DNA of 64,000 bases from Cyclina sinensis (lineage: Eukaryota > Mollusca > Bivalvia > Venerida > Veneridae), in NCBI GenBank assembly GCA_012932295.1, contig JAAONU010000004.1, positions 23,382,872-23,446,871 on the forward strand, given 5' to 3'. The stretch's first letter is position 1. The number at the start of each line of letters is the position of its first letter. The position numbers and the translations under genes were made by a program. The notes below the pieces were generated by a model, which was not told where the DNA came from, did not search any database, and saw only the letters and a program-made list of their open reading frames with translations. Shown piece after piece: positions 14,201-27,571 of the stretch.

Positions 14201-15463
14201 CATCAAGTTTATTTTCTGATATTTTTTCTCTCTCGAACATGTTAAATTTCAGCAACATTGTCTTTTGGATTCTTTGCTTTTTTACTGTAAAATAGCATGG
14301 AAATTCCCCCGGAGGCTGCAAAATCGGCTATATTTTCTTAATAATATAAATGTGGTCACGACAATTCCGTGAAATATTGGATAAAATAAAATTAATAAAC
14401 CTTCGCATTTCAATAAATAGTTATACTTAACGGAATGGAATGGAAAAGATAAATGAATGTTGGAGTTTTCATGCAACATTTGGGCACTCCTCGTAGAGCA
14501 AATTAAGAGAGTGAAATAAGCTGTCAATTGTCATGATTTTATTTGTTCGTTACACTACACGTTATTTATAAGATTAAAACTACAGGAACCGTAACCGGAA
14601 TAACCTTTATTACAATGGTGTACAACTGAATTCGTGAGCAAACTTACTTTGAATTAAGCAATTTAATCAAGAGGGTTTTCTTGTAACATTGTATTGGAGA
14701 CAACCTGAATACATGATTAAATGTTTAATGTAGCATATTGATACTAGTGCAGTTTTTGACGGAAAATAACTTGGTTTTCTGCAACAGATTAAATTCGTAT
14801 GTGTAAATTGCACCGTTTACATGCAAGCTCAATTTAGGCTTACAGGAAATTAAAGTATGTATTTTGATATTCCGATCTAAAAAAAGTACCCTTAATCAGT
14901 CTGGTTAGAATATGTATAAGAAAATAGTTAAATCATATATGAAGCTGTTGTTCCGTTAAATCTGGCAGGAATAATTAACATTTAAATCAGAATTAACATT
15001 TCAAATATTTAATAATAGTGTTAATGGTAGAGTCGACTTAATATTGTTTTATCATTTGACGTGCTTAGTGTCTATTAAACTGTCAATGATTGAATATTGA
15101 AATAACAACTTTTCATTTATGGATTAAGTATGAAAGTATAAATCTAGCGTTGATGGAATAGCCTGATTATTAATAGTGTGTTCTGTTTACAATAACATAC
15201 TAAAATACAACTATCTGATTAGTCCAGATATAAAATAATTTTTCGCAATGAAGTACTGCATAGATCTCCTATTGCACAGAACTCCCATGGAGCACTTTAC
15301 AGTACATACTGACACGTAGGCAACACTATTGGGGAGCTGTATATGTTAAACCACACCACATGAAGCTCGTGAAAGCTCTGTGAGACAGGTACAGTTACTA
15401 ACTTCAAAAGGGATTGGCAAATTTGACGCACAGAGCTTCCGACATTCAGAAATGAATACGATG

Positions 15464-15560
15464 ACAATAACCGGACAGGCTGGTGCAGTGGTTAGTACTT
15501 TCGCCTTTCAATCCGGGGATCTTGAGTTCAAATCCAAGACTGGTCACTCTCCCTGTGACA
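15464..15560 (+). mobile_element. tRNA-derived SINE head
   Basis: TGGTGCAGTGG (15,481-15,491) matches the RNA polymerase III A box and GAGTTCAAATCC (15,524-15,535) the B box, with spacing typical of a tRNA gene. The stretch after it, up to about 15,720, is probably the SINE body, whose end I cannot define. A decayed head lies at the corresponding place in unit C (about 41,520-41,590). The open frames across this region are incidental. Confidence 0.65.
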
Positions 15561-15889
15561 AAACGGACAGTGTGGGTAATGGTCATTCGTTTCAAATCGC
15601 GATGAAAGTTTATGTGAGGAAAATACATGTAACCTGCAAAAAGTGTAATTTCGTTGATAATCAACTTGCAGTTTAGGAGAAAAAATGCAAAACTATTTTA
15701 TTACATCCAGATATCTCCACAGATGGTCAGAAGGACTGAAAGTTCGTATCAAAGTTTGTCCTTCAAACAACGTGGTGAACCGTCATGATTTCTTTTTTTT
15801 TTGCTTATTTGGAATTTTGTTGTTTCATTGAAAGAAGTTGATGCGGCTTCTTAAATCTCTGAAATGATAAATAAGAATGAACAATTGTA

Positions 15890-16500
15890 GAAGTGCAATG
15901 AACATGAACAATAACTCTACCTGGTCCCATGTTTGAATTTTATCCCCTCTTGATTTTTTTTGTCTGCAGCGTAACTTTAAAACTGTGAAGTGAATAATGT
16001 GAAACTTGAAATAAAAATAGACGTCGACAAGAAAAATTGTAGTGCCAAAGAACTATAACTCTACCTTTTCGTGTTTTTGAATTACTTTCCCCTTTTCTAA
16101 TTTTATAGTGAAGTTTTCTCTGGATCATGGCTTGAAGCCTGTGAAAAGGATTGACTTGAAACTTAAAACTCAGATAGATGAAAAGAAGCAAAAATGCGTT
16201 GCATAAGAACCAGAACTTTATCTGGTCCAAGTTTTGAATTACGTCCCCTTTTTTTGACCGGAGCATACCTCTATATATGTGAAATTAATTGATGTGAACT
16301 GAATAAAAGATAGCTGACAACAAGGAAAAGTGTAGCGCCATAAAACATTCTCTTGAGTAAGCTCCCTTCTTTAATTTCAGTAATGAACTTGAACACTATA
16401 AAAGAGATTGCCTTGAAACTTAAGAAAAGAAGTTGAAGTGCAGTGCACAAGAATCATAACTCTACCTGGTCCCATTTCTTTATTCTCTAGCTATCTCCTT
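15890..16500. repeat. Minisatellite of ~115-160 bp monomers
   Basis: Four to five diverged monomers are marked by ATAACTCTACCTGGTCCCAT and following GAATTACTTCCCC-like phrases, starting near 15,911, 16,055, 16,212, 16,339 and 16,456. The array ends where homology of unit B to units C, D and E begins, so it probably replaced the edge of that unit. Confidence 0.7.
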
Positions 16501-18425
16501 GTATGTAGATACCGTAGACAATTGAATTTACACTATCGCAGATCGTAACAAATTGCATTACTTGAACCATAATGCTGGAGTCAGACGGCATTGTTTAGGC
16601 GACTGTGCACCAGAAAAGGTTTTGTATATTACTTAGCCTATATCTGAGCATGTAATTTAGCATGCTATTGAAAATTGATAGACGGATTGTATCTTTGAAT
16701 TCACGATATTTCTCCTGGTATTGATCATTCATCTTAAAGATATCAAGATGCTCTTCTAGAATATGCAAAGGGTTCCTTACTAATACTGATAATCTCTAGT
16801 ATTCAAACTGATTCAGAATATCTAGTCATAATATATATTTTTCGACATTGTCAGTTGCATAAAAGATAACAGATATTGTTGTTCTACTGACATTAAACCG
16901 CGTTTGCATAGGCATGCAACCAGACAACACAATGCAGTAATGACAGAAAAATTCCTTTCAGAGTAATTGTATGATTTTTTTTATTTCAAACGAAACACTA
17001 TTTTTACAATTATGTGTTTGATCCAATCTTTTTTTTTTGAAATAGTAATTGTAACATTATAACTCTGCAAAATTTTCAACCCCGAAAATATACAATATAT
17101 TCTTACTGTATATATTTAGTTTTGGAATAAACAATCATGCAGAGGTGTTAAACATTATCTCAAAAGTCTAACACATCTGCACGATTTTGTTTTTTTTTTT
17201 TCTTCAATGACAAATAATACCTCGCCATTTTATCAAAGAAATCCTTTTTTCCTTCACACTTTTGTATCAGCATAGGAAAAGCATATATAAAATATAAAAG
17301 GAATTAATGCACTCTTTTATGGTCTGTGACATTTTTACATCTATTCGGCCTTCAGCAAATCCCTTGAAAGATTTGTTCTAAAAGAAACAGAGTGAATAAT
17401 TAAACGTTGAAGTTATATTGACGCTAAGCACGTAAAGAATTTTGCTTTTACTTGTAAAGGTATTTTGGGTATATTTAGAGGAATGTCACAATAAGCGAGT
17501 CACTGATTTTACATATTGTTAAATATTTATTAAAGCTTATGGCTAAATATAAGTTTTATGAGTAAGGGAGACTGTTTTTCATTTCTTTTTTTATACAAAA
17601 TAAGCCTCTTAGGTTTAAATTCACATTCATAGAACGTTAAATTGTATAACAAGGCAGTGGCGTACAAACTGCTTAAAAACTTCGTTTCTTATACTGGTAT
17701 TGTGTTTATGCCTCCAACATCCTATAAAAAACAATTAGATTTAAAATATGCTATTTATTGATTAATTAGAATTATAATATATATATATAATAATTAATAT
17801 TTGGAATTATTAATTCAAACTTATATCAGATTTATTCTAAGTTTCAATAACGTATTTATCACTGTCTAATTGAGTTTTTGTAGCGTCGACGATGTTTCCT
17901 TTATCCTACAAAGGTTTAACGTCTTATGCAAAAGACAATTAATGGCATAATAAAGTGGAAGAATGGTTAACTGGAATCGCAACAAATAAATCATATTCTA
18001 GTGAGTTACCACTGAACCATCAACGCGACCCTTCCTGGTTTATACACAACACCTGGTAAAGAATTATGTTCGAAATGGTCAGGTTAATCGAGTTATAAAC
18101 ACTGCGACATACATATGATGAGTAGAAAGAGTCCGCCTTGAAAAAAAATTTTTGACAGGTTTATTATTAAAATAAACAGATGTATGAAAGGATTGTTTTC
18201 ATCTGATTATTATTATTTTTTTATATATTTTTTTTTCAAAACAATCCTGGGAAAACCCGAGATCAAGACATCAATTTTACCTTAGTTTGTAAAGAAGCAA
18301 CTATATGTTGAATTATTTGACTGTGATATAATGTGATTGTGCAATTACCTCGTTTATCACAATTGCATAATAGATTTCCCTTTTATTTTATTTCATGTCG
18401 GGGAGTTACTATATTCCATGACTAT

Positions 18426-18824
18426 CATCGTCGGTGAACCCCGGTACATATTCCGTACAACTACATTATGTACCGTGGGATAATTGACTGCAGATTATTT
18501 GTTTTCATGAATATTTAGTAGCAAAGGGAAGTAACTCCTCGTCGAATGAGATTCCGCAATACAAATAGCCACTCTTCAATGTGAAGAGTATGAATAATGA
18601 CAAGTTACTTAAAATAGAGGTATTTCCCAAGATTTAAACATGGGCGCGAAAGGCAAATTGTAACGAGTACTTTTAATGGCTGAGATTGCGCAAGGGAATT
18701 TTTTCGGAAACCAATGAAAGTAGGTAATGAATTATTCATGAGTACGAAAGTTTTACCTACCAATTGTCCCACGGTAGATAAATAGAATGAAACGGAATGG
18801 ATCGAACGTGGGTTTCCGACGATG
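18426..18824 (+). mobile_element. 399-bp MITE, copy 1, with 9-bp target duplication
   Basis: The element begins CATCGTCGG and ends CCGACGATG. Its imperfect terminal inverted repeats run about 65 bp on each side and contain ...TACCGTGGGA-AATTG... near their inner ends. It is flanked by a perfect direct repeat CATGACTAT (18,417-18,425 and 18,825-18,833). A second copy of exactly the same length lies inverted at 34,485-34,883. No coding capacity. A 9-bp duplication with long TIRs fits Mutator-like (MULE) mobilisation; Merlin-type or other 8-10-bp families are alternatives. Confidence 0.85.
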
Positions 18825-18978
18825 CATGACTATATGACTTACAAACTATTTGTTTTTCTGGTTTCAGTTAATGGTCATGTGTAAGTAAAAATAAAGTGTT
18901 TTTTTTTTTAAATTAGCACCGGTTTCCCAAGGTATCTCATCTCTTAAAATAACACAATTTCTAGGGTGATGTCGGTGT

Positions 18979-18997
18979 CGTGGTTGGTGGTGGTGGT

Positions 18998-19028
<31 letters not shown>

Positions 19029-19058
19029 GGGAGAGACTGAGAGAGAGAGAGAGAGAGG
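18979..19058. repeat. Compound simple repeat (GGT)n(GT)n(G)20(GA)n
   Basis: GGT units pass into GT, then 20 consecutive G (19,012-19,031), then GA. The G run could form a quadruplex and is likely to be unstable or poorly assembled. Confidence 0.95.
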
Positions 19059-20074
19059 TATATATGCATGTACAAAATAACACTAATATAATGCTGCTTA
19101 TGTCAGGATGAGTTTAGTTGTTATCTAGTAAAATGTCTTCGACTAACATTTTGTTTATCTACAAACTGATTAAAATCAGCTCTTAAAAAAGCTCTGCTAT
19201 TAGGACCTAAACGTCGTCAAAAAAGGTCACCTTCTCAGGACCTTTCAGTCAGCCAATCAGTGCCTAGCTTTCAACTTTTTGAAGGTGAATCAGTTTCTTT
19301 TTTTAACAATTTGAACGCATGTGAAAAATCTATATTTATCTGGGATCCCAAAATAACTCTTTTTCTGTCATAAACGTACATTTAAATAATGAAATCTAAT
19401 AAAATATTGAGATACCTGTAATTGTAAATGTGGGAAAAGTTCCAGTAGCTTTTGACATTTTATAAAACTGCATGTATACCAAAATAAACAGGCCCGTTTA
19501 CTTGAATATTTTCGTAACTATGTTCATACTTTAATAGTACTTCTTTAGTAAATACAAACCGAATCTTAAATGAACTTATACTAATCGAAGAAGATTCATT
19601 TATCCTACGAAACACAAAATATGTTCAAAATATGCAAGATGATTTAAACAAGCTATAGAAGTTTACACACTCAACATTAACACGCTGTGTGTGCAGGTAA
19701 ACAAACCATAAAGACGCGTCGTAAGATGCAGTCTCATTGGCTGGGGTATAAAAATAATACTGGAAATCCAGATTATCAAGAAGTTAGAAATGAATGGGTC
19801 GCGTAGTTAGATTGTGTACTTCAGTCAGATTGGTTGATTTATATAGTCTTAAAAAAGAAGTGTTACTGCACGGAAATATCGGGGAATATCCAAGTTTATG
19901 GACCTGACGAATGTAATAAATATCAAAGCCAAAAGTCATCATACAAAAAAGATGAAGGAAATGCACGTTATGTTTGGTTAAAAAACATGATAGCTTGTTA
20001 TATGGACAACTATAATGCTGGTGATAAATTAAAAAATTAAAACACGGAAACTTTCTCAATTGATTCATAAAGTA

Positions 20075-21637
20075 TACTACTCAAAATTTGATAGGGATCA
20101 CTTTTTATTTTCTTAAACATGTTTTTAATGATAACCTCAAGATAACTGATTTTTTCTCATACATGTAATTTATTCATCCTGTCCAGCAGATTTTGATTGT
20201 TTACCTGTACATGGCTCGAGATGCATGGGAAAAGCGATACCTCTGGAAAAGTGGTGCACCGCGGGCATGTTCCTTCATGTACACATCCGTTTTATTCAGA
20301 CTTCGCTTGTGCATAGTAACGTTTATATCGAACCTAGCACTGGTCATGGCAAATCTACGGCAAAGACGGCGTATTGACGAGGAGGAGATGAATGGGGGGG
20401 TGGGGGGTAGGGATGCTGGAGGCTGGGCGTTCCCAACGGCACGTGGCAGGTGTCTTTGGGGTGTCCCATAGCACCGTTGCCAAGATGTGGCGACGGTTTC
20501 AAACTAACGGGCATGTCACGCATAGGCATAGCGGAGGGCGTCAGAGGTCCACAACTCAGCGTGAGGACCGGTTAATTGCCGTTCAAGCGCGACGTCAGCG
20601 CTTTGTTACTGCTACTGCCCTCAGAATGCCACTGGTGTATGACTTTCCACTCAAACCATCAGGAACCGTCTTCATACAGCTGGCATGAGGGCTAGGAGGC
20701 CAGTAATCCGAATCCTATTGACGCGAAACCACATCCAGGGACGTCTTCAATGGGCCCGCGATCACGCCAGGTGGTCGCTGCATGAATTGACCCCAGTGCT
20801 GTTCACTGGCGAGTCTAGATTTTGTGTGGACTTCACTGAAAGGCAAGTGCGGGTATGGAGATCCACCAATGAGCGTTTGGCACCCGTATGTGTTGCTACC
20901 CATGACCGTCATGGCGGGGGCTCGGTCATGGTGTGAGCGGGCATTAACATGCAGGGAAGAACCGACCTGCACATTGTTCAAAACGGCACACTGACGGCCG
21001 TACGATACGTCAATGAGATCTTAGATGTGTACGTTTGTCCGTACGCTGGTGCTATAGGCCCTGAGTTCATTTTAATGGACGACAACGCCCGGCCTCACAG
21101 GGCAAGGGTCACCGACGAGTACCTGGAGGCAGCAGCCATAGAGAGAATGGACTGGCCAGCAAGGTCTCCAGACCTCAATCCAATAGAGCATGCCTGGGAC
21201 ATGCTGCAGACTGCAATATCTGCTCGCCCAGTCCAGCCAACCACGGTCCCTGGGCTACAGCAGGCCCTTCTTGACGAGTTGGCTCGACTTCCACAACAAA
21301 GCATCCGGAGACTCATTAGCAGCATGAGAAGGCGGCCCAGAGCAGTAATCCAAGCAAACGGACACCGCACGCGATATTAAAGCAAAATTCAGGCCAAAGA
21401 CTTGATTTTTCCAAAGAGTTCCATTTCATCTCCTGTCTGTCTTATCCAAAATTCGTGCCTCTCCCACGGCTCAGCCTCTGTCTCGTTTCAACGGTTTACA
21501 GACTTTCTCATTGCTTGGTACCAAACTGTTGTCATATGAACATATTTTCAGAATCACAACAAAAAATGTAACCTTTCAACCTTATGTAGTAAATATACAC
21601 ATTCTTATAAGTGATCCCTATCAAATTTTGAGTAGTA
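20075..21637 (+). mobile_element. Complete but dead Tc1-like (DD34E) transposon
   Basis: The element spans 1563 bp and has identical 29-bp terminal inverted repeats (20,075-20,103 and 21,609-21,637) that begin TACTACTCAAAATTTG. It is flanked by a TA on each side (20,073-20,074 and 21,638-21,639), the usual target duplication of Tc1/mariner elements. The interior encodes one broken transposase on the plus strand. The TIRs have stayed identical while the coding region has collected several disabling changes. Confidence 0.92.
20344..21380 (+). pseudogene. Tc1-like DD34E transposase, broken
   Basis: The N-terminal helix-turn-helix reads MLEAGRSQRHVAGVFGVSHS. The C-terminal catalytic core has DDNARPH and SPDLNPIEHAWD, with 34 residues between the second Asp and the Glu. 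The protein is disrupted by a frame change in the G-rich run near 20,394-20,406, a deletion plus frame change near 20,625-20,640, a TGA shortly after it, and a TGA at 20,937-20,939 where the family has Trp in a MVW motif. The first catalytic Asp is also lost: the FTDES-type motif reads FTGES, with GGC at 20,808-20,810. Such enzymes cut and paste the transposon at TA sites; this copy cannot. Confidence 0.92.
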
Positions 21638-22780
21638 TATATTTATAGGATCGGACGTAAGTGTACATTTCATAAAAGACTTATAAGGAACTCCGGAAAA
21701 TATAGTTTTATATTATATATCTATTAATAATTGGATTGGTCTTTACGAGTTTTGTTGATTAATATATGCCCACGAATGTCAGATTCTTTTTGTCAGATGA
21801 CTAAAATAACCATAAACGTGGATGGCCATACTAACTATATTCATTTTCACTTTACTTAGATATGTCTAAAACAAAACACCTAGAAAATAGTGAAAGTAGA
21901 ATTTCCAACTTAGATAAAGCAAAATTAAGACTCTGCTAGAAAGACACAACTATATGACAATAAAACTAGAAATTACTGTAAAATTAATAATTAACTTGTA
22001 TCAAAAGGTTAATGTGTAAAAGTTAGTTCACCGTTATAATACACGTGTGATATGTAAAGAAGTATGTAATAGTTATATTACTTGAGAAACAAAGTTTATC
22101 ATGTGATTAATCTATATGTTCCTCATTTCATTTAAGGGTATTGTATAAAAGGTGATTTGTTTTGGAAGAAAATGTTTGCGTTCTTGCTTTTCGTGGAGTA
22201 ATAAAATATTGCACCCCTGAAGTCGAGCAATTTTGTATTTCTACAAAAGAATGCATGGAGAACTCGTGCATAGATCTCAGTACAATGTAAATAACCCATA
22301 TTATGAACTGTAAGTTCAATTGCAGACGTATATTGATTTAAAGTGAGAAGCAATGACTAGGTCGAAATGAATTAACCTAGTTTGTTTTTGTTCATGCCTT
22401 GCTATATCACTAGAGGAGCGGAAACAGTTACCCCTTACACTCCTTACACTAGAATAAAGATGTAATCTTTATATTTATTTCATTATTTTTCCACTTAAAA
22501 TGTACAGCCTTCCTTTTTTGTCATATAGAGATAGTAAACAAATAATTGCCGACACATATCTTGATTAAAATCGCCTTAGATCTGGAACTTGATAATCAGA
22601 AAATAGACGAAATGAAACTGTATCATATGATATTAAATTTCTTGTTTGGTTATTGTCTTTGCTTGACAGAAATCCTATGCTACCTTGCTTTTTATGTGTG
22701 TTTGTGTGTCATTTTAGCTTAACAAAAAGGAAATGCGTTTTTGACTTTTTTAAGTTCGATCTATAACATAGAGGATATTT

Positions 22781-22926
22781 GTTTGTTTTTGTAGAAGATG
22801 AGAATTTATTTCATCGAGTGAACACCATATGTGATATTTTCACGAGTGGCGCAGCCACGAGTGAAAATATCAACATATGGTGTTCACGAGATGAAACAAA
22901 TTCCCATCTTCCACTAAAAAACAAAC
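22781..22926. mobile_element. Foldback hairpin element
   Basis: Inverted arms of about 70 bp (22,781-22,850 and 22,854-22,926) meet at a 3-bp loop. The centre reads TTTCACGAGTGGC-gca-GCCACGAGTGAAA. Matching outer words (GCGTTTTTGAC near 22,735 and GTCAAAAATGCG near 22,953) could extend it. However, the left word also aligns with unit C near 36,560, which lacks the hairpin, so the true edge is probably within 22,750-22,790. A short open frame crosses the hairpin and is not a gene. Confidence 0.8.
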
Positions 22927-25900
22927 AATTTTTTTTTATTTTATGCCAACACGTCAAAAATGCGTACTTTGGTTACTCCGCACAAAAAAAGTGCTGACAA
23001 TCTCCAATACATATGATAACTTTACTTCTGCTGAAATAAACTGAATACACTTTCATCAAATAAAATTTATTTTTCTCTACACAGTTTATCAATATTTATT
23101 GAATTTTAGCCATACATACTTTAATTATAAAAGCGGATTGATACCGAGTAATATTCAATCAATTGAATTGAAAGTCGGCCATATTGGATATTGTCCATGT
23201 GAGTTATGTAAACAAATCAGACATTTTAAATAATTTATGGCGAATTTCATCATTGTTCACAACTAGTTAGGCTCAGGAATTCAATATTATAATTGGATTT
23301 AACAAGGTTAATAAATTTCACTCGCTGTCACAGTCTGAAATACAGCGGATTTTCTTGTATTTACGTGGTGGGGAAATTCCTGAAGTTTCATCAAGCAGTA
23401 GTTCCGGCACAAACAGTGTATTATCAAAATGGTAATTTCACTGATTCAAAACAGTGGATTATCACTTTTATCTCACTGATATTTCCCTATATTTCATTGG
23501 TAGGCATACAATAAATAACGTTACTTAATGATTTCTACTCAGATTGCACAGTATAATTGCTTTTCAGCTGAATGATTTGGAAATGTTAAAAAGAATAATG
23601 GTGATTTTTTTATTAAAATACTTTTATTAGCCCTTGCATATTCTGTGCAGGATCAACTTCGAGCATCATTCAACTATAGATAATGTTAGTCCATCGTTGG
23701 AATTTACCAATGACACTTTGTCTGTAAGACAAGATTAGGATATTTATCTTTGGTAACCGAGCAAGTGTTTTTATATTTCTTTTTCTTCGAGTTGTAACGC
23801 TTGTCAAGTACTTCATAAGAAGGCATTTTATGTGAGTGAGGAAGATAAATGATCTTGAAATTCTATATCTGTTTTATGTATTGGAATATTATAATCAGTG
23901 ACAAAACAACCGTAGAAATATCCACGCTTTCATACTAAACGTTTTTTTTTTTCAGTTTCGCAGAGCTGACATCAACTATTTGATGTCTGTACACTATTTA
24001 TAAAAATAAATAAATGCATACTCTAAAACATTTTTTTCTATTGTCTTTTTATAGCGTGGACATTTTCACGTTTTGAAGTTTAATTGATTTAAAAAGAAAG
24101 AGTTGTACCTTTGAACTGTAGCTTAGGAAGTGACATAAATCTTGTACAGTAAAGTGGTGCTATGAAGGTCGCTATACTTACATATTTCAGATCACGCGAA
24201 CATCATGCAGTTAAAAAAAACGTCCACTACTGGGATCGATTTTAATTGAGATTTCTTTGTAACTGGTCTTTTAAATTAAAACAATATTTTTTATTTATAC
24301 ATTTATTAAGATAAGCCTAGAGCAAAATGCAGACTGATCGTGATTCTGATACAAACAATACGAATGAAATGATACGCTCAATATTAATCTATGTTTGGCT
24401 GCAAAATGTCATCTAAAGAATGTCTTACAAACAATTTGCAGCATTAAAACTTTATCAATCTCACAACAGTACGTTTTATATGTAATACATCTCACTTTAT
24501 TCAAGTAAGAATGTTTGTTTATTTCTTTTTAAAACTTATCTGAGTTACTTCAATCGAACATTTTTGCCGTTTATCATCATGATGTCTTGTATTTACTAAA
24601 AAATGTTATGCACAAAAGAAAACATGACAAAACGTCAGACTCTAATTAATTACAATGTCTGATAAGAGATAGACCATAATCTACATTAACGTTCTATGAC
24701 CGCTAAGGCATTATCTGTAATCATAAATGACATTTTGTCTGAAATGATATTATTGATGGAAACTTTGAACAGTCTAAACGAGGTGATAAGATCGTTACAT
24801 TTTCAATAGCCGGTGGTTCATCACTTGATGCATTGTAAAAGTCTTGTCTGTTCTCCTGTCGCGAATGAGTGACTGTAAATATACTTATACATGTTATGGT
24901 CTAGTGATATTTCTGAAGAATTTAAACCTGCATTTGAACCCTTCATACAATTAGAGAAATGCTGGAAAGTAAGTCAGTAAAATCATATGGAACTGATTTT
25001 GATGTTGTTATTTTTTTTATCGACAGTAACATCCCTACATTCCTTCTACCATTATTTATTTATTCATTAATTTATCTATTTATTTAAGACATTCATATTT
25101 ATATTTTTCTACTTATAAATAGTAATGTTTAAAATGGTCGTAAGTAATAAAGCAATTAGACACAAAGTCAGCAAAATAAGACAATTAATTCGAATTAATT
25201 CCGACCTTGAATTCATCTGTTAACGTGTCAACTCAATTACAGATTGCCAGTTTTTAACCAGTCTAGCAATTCCCGCCATCGTTATATTATTTATGATAAG
25301 CAACTGTTTAAAATAAATGTTTCCAGACAGTTAGATATACAATACCTTCAAACTGTCAGTCAAAACAATTATTACGATCACAGACTGTCACAAATTACAT
25401 TACTTGATCAATAATGCAGGAATCATACAAAGTTGTGTTGCCAATTTAAACCGACAATGCAGATACACAAAATATATTTATCAGCCTGTATCTGAGTATG
25501 TCTTATAGTATGTATTAAATATTAATAGAGGTGTTGTATTTTTCTTTCATTTTTTTGTGTTGGAAGATTCATCTCAGGCACATAATCTTAGAATGTCAAG
25601 GTGTTTCTCAAAATTATGCAAGGTACTCTTACCTAAACCAAAAGGCGTCGTTTCAGAATATATAGTAACTTTTAGACATTGCCATTTAGATAACATTATA
25701 TTTATGCAGAAAAATGTGAATATAAGCTCAATGTATATATTTATAGTTGGAATAAATATCTAGTGTATAATACGTTGGTGACTGTGAAGAATCTCCATAA
25801 ATTTTAGTTTTTTGAGGACTAAAACTGGACAAACTCCGATTATTCTTTCGGGAAATTTCAACAATAATGCACACAGGAAAATTGGTGCTGACGATAAGAT

Positions 25901-26502
25901 CAACTAACATGCATTTGCTGTAAATATTCCTTGATTGAATACCTATTAATTTTATACCGATTTCTAGAGCTAAGGATGTCAACTGATTTGCATCACAAGA
26001 ACACGTAGCCAACAGTAAAAGTCTCGACATTTGATTACATAAAACCGTTTATGTGTTTCATACACACTTAAATATGAGTATAGGAAAAACAAAATATCAA
26101 ATATACAATAAATTTAATGCACTTTTATTGGCATGTTAGCTTATGGTATCTTTCTATACAGTTTGCAATGAATACCTTAAGATAAAAAGACGATAAAATG
26201 TTAAGTTAAGGTTTCATTGACGCTAACTGTGCGAGATCGCGTGCATTATATTGTTATACAGGGATTTATGGACACATTTAGATAATGTTTTAGTTATTCT
26301 CTTATTTTACATATTGTTATATAAATATTATGGCTAAATATAGGTATTTAAGAGAGTAGGAAACTACTTCAATTTCTATTTTTACTAAAAAGGCCTCTTA
26401 ATATGTTTTAATTAATTAAGTAAATAAGTAGTACTAAGTACAAAAGTAATCAGCAATGAATTCTGTTTAGTCATTGTCTTCTATCCACAGTCATCACTTT
26501 TT

Positions 26503-26526
26503 TATGCCCTACCGCTATAGGGCATA
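26503..26526. repeat. Short palindrome at head of a dispersed repeat
   Basis: TATGCCCTA and TAGGGCATA form a 9-bp stem, followed by TTGTCCTTGTCCGTCCATCC. Phrases of this kind mark an abundant mollusc repeat as I remember it; that attribution was not checked. Its far boundary is not visible. Confidence 0.4.
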
Positions 26527-27571
26527 TATATTTGTCCTTGTCCGTCCATCCGCTGTCCCACTGTGATAAAACGTTAACAATAAAAAATGTATCGTTCATC
26601 AACACGTTCTACAAGGGGTGAGTGTTTAAAATGTAAAATAAACGGACAGAGCAAATATCTTTGTCTGTTCATCCAAAATGGATAGACATTTTTGGAAGAA
26701 ATGCTTAAATGGACCCTTATATTCGACCCTTGTTTCTGGGTAAATTTCTGTTAGATTAGTTTCTATGACATACAATTTTAAACATACAGAACAGTAAGTC
26801 CATGTGATAGAGGAAAATGCTACAGAACATTTAAATCTCAGCCAACACTAAATATAAATACCAAATTCAGAATAGTATGCTTCGCCTTAAAGTTGACAAA
26901 TGAAATCAAAATTATTAGCCAACATCGTTCAGATTTATCTCTTTAATGCGCATAGCTGGCGCCTAGTAAGCATCTAATTTATAATTTGATCTCATGCGGA
27001 CTTTACTGTTTATTTGTTCTTTTGATTTGTATTTTAAGGAAGACTCTTACTCTTAATGGATTCTTGGTAAGGTTTTGTGTTAAGCAAAATTCGTTTCCTT
27101 TCTAAGAATATCCTGTTTATGTTCTTTTACGAATATAAATCTCTTTTAGTCATTGATCATACAAGGAAAATGTGTCGGTTCTTCTTAACGTATCAAATAA
27201 ACATAAATCGGCTGCAATCTATCTAAAAGTCCACTAGACAAGACTTCATGCAAAATTTCTAAACTCTGGGGAACTCGGGTCCGTGAGGTTTCAGACAAAA
27301 GGAGACTTGCCATGACTAGTACATAAATGTTTTTATATAGCTATTAGCCCCGTAATGGAGTCAATTGCTATACCGAGGAGCATAATATGAACAACCATGG
27401 TGATGGTTTATACACTAGAAAAGAGACTGCTTCTCTAAGTCTGTGTAGAATATTTTGGAACTGCGGATATAATGGTCAAATTCTCTAAATTTGAACAGCC
27501 TAGCATAGGTCAACTAGTCAAAGCTGTATGCAAATTTTCAGAAGTCTAAACCATATGGCTTCAGACATTGT

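Larger units (their letters stand above)
1..16499. repeat. Duplicated non-coding unit A (left end outside window)
   Basis: First of five diverged same-orientation copies of a long AT-rich segment. Blocks shared with later units include 433-610 (also near 16,681, 25,530, 46,455 and 53,236), 1195-1460 (also near 47,154 and 53,680), 1660-1850 (also 47,640), 2040-2110 and 2655-2930 (also 17,640 and 18,005-18,290), 3842-4155 (also 26,770-27,020), 11,440-11,830 (also 31,800-32,165), 13,260-14,280 (also 22,280-24,060 and 36,100-37,045) and 14,690-14,830 (also 39,160-39,330). No coding capacity is seen; the short open frames are not kept between copies. Apart from the repeats listed separately, stretches such as 2,600-5,800 and 8,300-15,350 hold nothing I recognise. 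Confidence 0.7.
16500..25229. repeat. Duplicated non-coding unit B
   Basis: This copy starts near CGCAGATCGTAACAAATTGC and the following ACTTGAACCATAATG phrase, matching 25,380, 46,310 and 53,090. Blocks at 16,681-16,860, 17,400-17,640, 18,005-18,410, 22,195-22,700 and 23,530-24,060 have counterparts in A and/or C. The part near 24,640-24,770 matches unit C at 37,885-38,000. It carries the MITE at 18,426, the Tc1-like element and the foldback at 22,781. Nothing coding was seen in 21,640-22,780 or 23,000-25,229. Confidence 0.7.

Noticed and set aside
13970..14280. Polypyrimidine plus CAG sites conserved in A, B and C as possible splice acceptors
   Set aside because: The sequence after the putative AG differs between copies and carries stops in all frames, so exons are not supported.
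15380..15676. Overlapping plus and minus open frames
   Set aside because: They overlay the tRNA-derived SINE and its body.
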